From Cladorhizidae sp. MBARI D1340-BT2 (Eukaryota > Porifera > Demospongiae > Poecilosclerida > Cladorhizidae), in NCBI GenBank assembly GCA_028752905.1, contig JAQNBH010000009.1, positions 30,052,976-30,116,975 on the forward strand: a stretch of 64,000 nucleotides of DNA, written 5' to 3'. Below the pieces are notes generated by a model. That model did no database searches. It was not told where the DNA came from and worked only from the letters and a program-made list of their open reading frames with translations. This document shows positions 59,219 to 64,000 of this stretch, in pieces. How positions within the stretch are numbered: position 1 is the stretch's first letter; every line of letters begins with the position of its first letter. The position numbers were made by a program, and so were the translations under genes.

Positions 59219-59640
59219 GCCACCTGACCATAGAGAAACCATACATGCATCAACAGGTTGGAGGCAATGCCTGTGGTTTATTTGCCATTGCTGTAGCAAC
59301 TGCATTATGCAATGGTGTGGACCCATCAACAATAACATTTGATCAAACAAAGATGCAGTCCCACCTGATGAGATATTTCCAGACATATCACATCAAACTA
59401 TTCCCTGTTCAAGGATGCCGACGGGAAGCCACAAGCAAGAAGCTCAAGACTGTTCTCAGGGAACCATTGATCTGTGTTTGCAGACAACCCCATGACTGTG
59501 CCCTCACAGTGGCACAATGCAGTGAATGGTTTCACCAATCATGTACACAGATTACACCATCAGCCATCATCAACCAGGAGGAGGAGTGGAAACTGTGGCA
59601 GTTGTTTGGAGAGGGAATTAGGTGCCACTTAAATAATTAA
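59219..59640 (+). pseudogene. Second half of the Ulp1 (C48) protease with a PHD-like finger
   Basis: Resumes the Ginger-like gene after the retrotransposon. SHLTIEKPYMHQQVGGNACGLFAIA (from 59217) gives the Gln of the oxyanion hole and the catalytic Cys (59272-59274) of the C48 family, followed by ALCNGVDPSTITFDQ and LMRYFQTYHIKLFP. The C-terminus is a cysteine-rich finger, CVCRQPHDCALTVAQCSEWFHQSC (about 59476-59547), with the spacing of a short PHD-type finger. The open frame ends at 59638. This half is still open over ~130 codons although its N-terminal half, 3 kb upstream, is broken. Ulp1-like domains in transposons are SUMO-protease-like but their role is not settled. Confidence 0.75.
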
Positions 59641-60700
59641 GACTGAATCTGTTTGTTCTTGTTGGGATTTTTTTCTGGGTAATTATGAATGTCTCATTTT
59701 CATGAAATAAACTGTCTTAGTTCTCCATATCTGTAAAATACTGGGAGATCCTACACTTTCTGGTGGTCTTCCTAGGATATCATGGTTGACCTGGAAATAT
59801 GTTTATTGTTTGATACAAGTTTTCACAAGTGAAATTGTAGGATGGTGCTGAGGAACCACATATATATGCTCTGATCCTGTCCTTCTATCACTCCATCATC
59901 CAGAGAAGCAAAACAAAGAAAAATTGTTCATCTAATTGTGATTATAGTAAATGGCAAGTATTCTCACTTGTCATATTACTTCTCCCATGATGATAGATTT
60001 GTTGCCAAAAAATCTATATCTATAGCTAGAGAGAAAAATTTAATATAAAAAAAAAATTCTGAGAGAAATGAGGGTTGGCAAGTTACTTGCCATATTAGAT
60101 ACTCCTCCCATGTTTTTACTGCAATTTATATATAGCTTGTGTATTATAAATACACACACAACACATTCATATTCTGCTATGACAGGTGAGATTTATTTGG
60201 CAGGTGGGACTAATATGTCGGTGAGACAAATATGGCAGGTGTCTGCATGTGACTAATATGGCAGGTGAGACTAATATGTCAGGTGAGACTAATATGTCAG
60301 GTGAGACTAATATGGAATAGGAATATGGAATAGTTTACCTGACTGTCGCAGGACGACATTAAAACAAGACTGTTCCCAATGCATAACTAAGGATGTGGAG
60401 TGAACCCAGTAGTGAGTAACTAATTATGAATAGGAAGTGTTAATAATGTGGTCTGCAGCTTAGTGTGTTTGTGTGTTATGTGTTTATGTTGGGCAAATGT
60501 CATAGGTCGATGTACGATTACAATGTATGGACAGAAACCAGAAGTGGGGGATCCAGCCCAGTTAAGGGAGGAGTTGTTACTGCTCTGGGAGTTAGCCATT
60601 GTACTGAGTCTTGTAAGTGTCCTATATTAAAGTTTCTCTACTTAACCTTGCTAGCCTAGTGTATAGCTTAAAGGTAAAGTGGTGGCAGCATACCAACACT
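59641..60700. other. No gene; contains an 18-bp repeat and probable LTR sequence
   Basis: Nothing coding is supported. A short 18-bp tandem repeat, AGGTGAGACTAATATGTC, runs from about 60185 to 60312. The last part (from perhaps 60430) should be the 5' LTR of the next element, but I have no second full copy to set its start. Confidence 0.5.
60185..60312. repeat. 18-bp tandem repeat
   Basis: AGGTGAGACTAATATGTC, three clean units at the right and several altered ones at the left. Confidence 0.75.
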
Positions 60701-60712
60701 TAGTGGCTCAGA

Positions 60713-60768
60713 GTCTGTGGGTAATATCAGATTTGGTCCAATCACAACTTGTGACAGTGGTGGGATTT
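60713..60768 (+). other. LTR tail and primer site of the 60.7-63.2 kb Gypsy-type element
   Basis: GTCTGTGGGTAATATCAG to ...ATCACA (60746) is the LTR end; TTGTGACAGTGGTGGGATT (60749) is a worn version of the tRNA-Leu-type primer site. Both recur at 63211-63267, where the primer site is closer to the ideal (TGGTGGCAGCGGAGGGATT). Confidence 0.75.
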
Positions 60769-60808
60769 TGTTTAACTATAGAGATAGCTACTATCCTTGA
60801 CAAGAAGA

Positions 60809-61993
60809 ATGGATACCAGAAGTAAGGCAAAGGACACTACAGAAGGAGCAAGGCGGAGAACTTCACCGCTAATGGACCCAGAAGATATTGGGGAAAGAGT
60901 GACAATGTCTGATATGCTCCGAATGTTTAAACTCCAGTCAGAGAAACAAAAGGAAGACGAGAAAAGATGGGAGACCGAACGAGCGGAAGCCGAGGAGAAA
61001 AGAGAACAGAGATGGGAAAGAATGCTGATGACAGTGATGAGCGGAGGGAGCACTGGCAGGATAGAAGAATTGGACTCTGTACCTACCCCCAGCCAATTCA
61101 AAGCACCCCGGTTCAGAGAAATGAAGGAAGATGAAGATGCCTTGGATTATTTCAACGTTTTAGAGAGCCATATGGCTGCATACAAGGTCCTCAAGAAGGA
61201 TTGGATGAGATATTTGGCTCCGGAGTTCCAACCGGATGCCAACAGAGTATATATGGCAATGCAGCTGGATGTAAAGGAAAACTATGATCAAGTCAAACTA
61301 GCACTTTTGTGACTCTACCGTGTGACCAGAAAAGCTTACCGACAAAGATTGGACAATCTCAAACGGAAACAAGACGAAGGATGGGAGGCTCTGATGGGTT
61401 GTGCTATCCAATTCATCACACGATGGACAGAAGGCTGCAAAACAATCCAGCAGGTAAATGATTTGTGTGTACATGATACTGTAATGAAGCTTATGCCTAG
61501 ACAAGTAGCACAGTTTGTGTCTGACAAGAAACCCAGCACTGCAGCTGAGACTGGAGGATTGGCAGATGATTACCTGGCAGATAGGGGTTGGACCCATGTT
61601 GACCAGTCGATATTGGATCGACTCCACCACCAGATATTCCGGAAGGGAGACAGGCATAGGCAACCAGCAGATAGAACATGAGGCAGCTTGAATGAGGAAG
61701 AGGCAAGAGCAAGGAGCACACACACACAAGGGAGCAATACAGATGATCACAAGCAGTACAAGCCGAAGGCAGATGGATCCTACAGACCCAAATGCTTCAA
61801 ATGTGGGAAGCCAGGTTATTTTGCACCGGAATGCTATAGTATCAAGCCCAAAAGTTTCAAGAAGAGGTACGATAATGTGAACTTGTCCAAGCCACTGACG
61901 CCCAAGGAAGAAGTGTCTCTGGTCAAGACGGAGATCAGTGGATGCTCTACAGTGGAAGGCACAGTAGGAGGGGTGAGATGTATAGACATTTGA
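60809..61993 (+). pseudogene. gag (SCAN-like capsid) of the 60.7-63.2 kb element
   Basis: One frame runs from ATG 60809 to 61993 with two internal TGA codons (61310 and 61679). In order: a strongly charged coiled coil rich in Glu/Arg/Lys (60910-61030); a SCAN-like capsid region from DWMRYLAPEFQPDANRVYMA (61200) through NYDQVKLALL, AYRQRLDNLKRK and VMKLMPRQVAQFV to GGLADDYLADRG; and a zinc knuckle, CFKCGKPGYFAPEC (61793-61834), in which the His is replaced by Tyr (TAT at 61817-61819), a single-base change from CAT that would abolish normal zinc binding. The layout matches the gag at 57499-59142 but the sequences are clearly diverged. Confidence 0.83.
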
Positions 61994-63207
61994 TTAGATT
62001 ACTGGTGAAGGGCAGACGGTGGTGAGGTCGAGCTTGGTACCCAAGGAGTGCTACACCGGCAGGTCCAAGGAGGTGAGAGATTACCAGGGAACAGCATGAA
62101 CTCACCACTTGGTACGGATCAACATCACTGTAGGAGGCCGCACAGAGGAGCTGGAGGTGCTGGTGGCAGACGAACTGACACATAAAGTGTTGTTTGGCAC
62201 AGACATGGCTGGAGTGTGGGATTTGGGTAAGCAGTTGTTGAATAATGAGTTGGTCAATTTGGTGTCTACTCGTTCTCAGACTAGAGCAGGAGGGAATACT
62301 TAACTGCAGGCTTATGGTCGGGAGAGTGTGAAGCTGAGGAGAGCACTGAGGAGGATGACAGCAATGATGAGGAATCATGCGAAGGAGTCTCCGATGATGG
62401 ACCAGACCCTACCACAACCGACGAGACATCTGATGAAGAGCCAGAGAAGAAAAGTCTTACAAAGTACCAGAAGAGGCAGGCTAATGCAGCGTACATAGAG
62501 GCGCAGAAGGGCCATCCACTAGATGTCAATGCCAAGGAACTACAATGAGAGCAAGGGCATGATCCGATGCTTAAACCCATGTGGGTGAAGGCACAGAGTG
62601 ATGACGACACTGAGTTTCTGGTGGAGGATCACTTGAATACAACAGACCGTCTGGGTGACGAGGCAACACAATTGTGCCTACCTAAAAGGTATAGGTCCAT
62701 GGTACTGTCTCTAGCTCACCGACCAGGCCATCCAGGATGAGATAGAACAGAACAGAGAATAATTGATGAATTCTTCTGTCCCAAATTCATGATGATGTGA
62801 GGCGGTATGCAAGGCATGTCCAGAGTATCAGAGAGCTGGCGGAAAAGTTTCACCTGTACCATTACCATCATCAGGCAACTATTCTCCGAATAGCGATGGA
62901 TTTGACAGGGCCACTCCCGACGACACCAGATGGCAACCATTTTGTGCTAGTAGTGATAGATTATTCCACTAGATGGCCTGAGTCATTTGCATACGGACAA
63001 CAGAAAGTTCCATTATTGCAGAGAAGCTAACACAAATGTTTACATGGACTGATGTGCAAGACGAGATCCTGATGGTCTGCGGCACAGACTTTGTCAGCAA
63101 GCTGCTGAAAGAGTTGTATAACTTCTTGGGGTTGAAGGCGATCGAAACCACTCCTTACCACCCACCCACAGACGGGATGGTTGAATGATTCAACTCTACG
63201 TTAAAGG
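61994..63207 (+). pseudogene. Protease followed directly by integrase
   Basis: The protease part has ITGEGQTVVRSSLVPKE (about 62000-62050; the D of DTG is changed) and VRINITVGGRTEELEVLVAD and KVLFGTDMAGV (62109-62215). After an acidic linker, integrase begins: a H2C2-type finger with AHRPGHPG (62713-62737) and CKAC (about 62808); the core with IAMDLTGPLPTTPDGNHFVLV (62890-62955, first Asp present); CGTDFVSKLLKELYNFLGL (about 63077-63135), where the position of the second catalytic Asp appears to be Val; and YHPPTDGMVE-stop-FNSTLKAM (63160-63210), with the catalytic Glu kept. No reverse transcriptase separates protease and integrase. The sequence stops abruptly where it meets a second LTR tail at 63211. 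Confidence 0.83.
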
Positions 63208-63210
63208 CAA

Positions 63211-63325
63211 TGGTCTGTGGGTAATATTAGATTTGGTCCTGCCACAACTGGTGGCAGCGGAGGGATTTTTTTGAACTATAGAGATAGCTACTATCCTTGA
63301 CAAGAAGAATGGATACCAGAAGTAA
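63211..63325 (+). repeat. Second copy of LTR tail, primer site and gag start
   Basis: 63211-63325 repeats 60713-60825 with a few changes: LTR end ...CCACA, primer site at 63249, then the leader and the first gag codons ATGGATACCAGAAGTAAGG. It is joined directly to the integrase end at GTCTGTGGG. The gag frame then dissolves into the GGTA array. Confidence 0.88.
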
Positions 63326-63880
63326 GGTAGGTAGGTAGGTAGGTAGGTAGGTAGGTAAGTAGGTAGGTAGGTAAGTAGGTAGGTAGGTAGGTAGGTAGGT
63401 AGGTAGGTAGGTAGGTAGGTAGTAGGTAGGTAGGTAAGTAGGTAGGTAGGTAGGTAGGTAGGTAGGTAGGTAGGTAGGTAGGTGGGTAGGTGGGTAGGTG
63501 GGTAGGTGGGTAGGTGGGTAGGTGGGTAGGTGGGTAGGTGGGTAAGTGGGTAGGTGGGTAGGTGGGTGGGTGGGTGGGTGGGTGGGTGGGTGGGAGGGTG
63601 GGTGGGTGGGTGGGTGGATGGGTGGGTGGGTGGGTGGGTGGATGGGTATGTGGGTGGGTGGGTGGGTGGGTGGATGGGTATGTGGGTGGGTGGGTGGGTG
63701 GGAGGGTGGGTGGGTGGGTGGGTGGGTGGGTGGGTGGCTGGGTGGGTGGGTGGGTGGGTGGCTAGGTGGGTGGGTGGGTGGGTGGGTGGGTGGTTGGGTG
63801 GATAGGTAGGTAGGTAGGTAGGTAGGTAGGTAGGTAGGTAGTTAGGTAGGTAGGTAGGTAGGTAGGTAGGTAGGTAGGTC
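63326..63880 (+). repeat. GGTA/GGTG tetranucleotide array with G-quadruplex potential
   Basis: The array is zoned: GGTA units (63326-63480), alternating GGTA and GGTG (63481-63560), mainly GGTG with rare variants such as GGAG, GGAT and GGCT (63561-63795), then GGTA again (63800-63880). The GGTG zone contains long uninterrupted GGGT repeats, the pattern of very stable G-quadruplexes. Open frames on both strands (Gly-Trp-Val-Gly on plus, Thr-His-Pro-Pro on minus) are by-products of the period. The array appears to have grown from AGTAAGG of the gag start. Confidence 0.95.
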
Positions 63881-64000
63881 AGCAAAATAGAGTTAAAAAG
63901 GGGTGGTTTCTCAACTAAAGCCATTTATAGAGTATAAACAGTTCCATAATGTTGAAAAGGAAGCTAATGTGCCCATTTTTCTTGACGAAAATGCATTTAC
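63881..64000. other. Unassigned window end
   Basis: About 120 bases with no recognised feature follow the array. Confidence 0.5.

Noticed and set aside
56929..59223. Target-site duplication for the 56.9-59.2 kb LTR element
   Set aside because: The flanks GGGAG and GCCAC do not match, so either the 5' LTR start is misplaced or the flanks were rearranged; no duplication is claimed.
63196..63924. 242-codon Thr/Pro/His/Tyr-rich ORF
   Set aside because: Direct by-product of the GGTA/GGTG array, which is open in several frames on both strands.

Overview
The window is eukaryotic, almost certainly animal, and is a transposon graveyard rather than a gene-rich region. It is AT-rich, has no operons or bacterial-style dense coding, and is full of decayed cut-and-paste transposases (piggyBac, hAT, an IS630/Tc1-like DDE family, Pogo/Tigger, a Ginger-like element with a Ulp1 protease), a LINE, three related Ty3/Gypsy-type LTR elements, foldback and MITE elements, and long minisatellites. 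The mixture would suit an early-branching marine invertebrate such as a sponge. That is a guess from style; no host gene here fixes the species.

Layout. 1-5990 and 18014-24027 are two copies, in the same direction, of one ~6 kb non-coding segment; both begin with the same hAT terminus and carry the same foldback elements. Between them lie an inverted-repeat segment with a 39-bp minisatellite (5989-8260; its partner is 50846-53385 on the other strand), unassigned sequence (8.3-11.8 kb), a 51-bp repeat array, a broken piggyBac transposase (12.6-14.5 kb, minus) and a nearly whole hAT element (14997-18058, minus). From 24 to 29.3 kb the sequence is mostly tandem repeats, including a 2.2-kb array of 32-bp units split by a solo LTR with a perfect 5-bp target duplication.

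30206-34953 is an end-to-end LTR retrotransposon on the minus strand with both LTRs, primer site, polypurine tract and GACAC target duplication. It has the unusual order protease, integrase C-terminus, reverse transcriptase, RNase H. Two relatives on the plus strand (56.9-59.2 kb and about 60.5-63.3 kb) share the tRNA-Leu-type primer site and gag layout; the second also has integrase directly after protease. This is the domain order of Gmr1-like Gypsy elements.

35-50 kb holds short repeats, one exon-like ORF with good splice sites (40256-40670), a broken CobW/COG0523 GTPase gene (minus, 41.3-42.45 kb), a LINE fragment (42.9-44.5 kb), a DDE transposase relic (44.75-46.2 kb) and a Pogo/Tigger relic (47.5-47.85 kb). 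53.9-59.6 kb holds a MITE with long nearly perfect inverted repeats and a Ginger-like integrase/Ulp1 gene split in two by one of the LTR elements. The window ends in a 550-bp GGTA/GGTG array with very strong G-quadruplex potential.

No gene here looks intact. The elements are related by insertion into one another and by later deletion, not by shared function. The best-supported point of interest is the small family of Gmr1-order retrotransposons; I found no convincing new defence or regulatory system.
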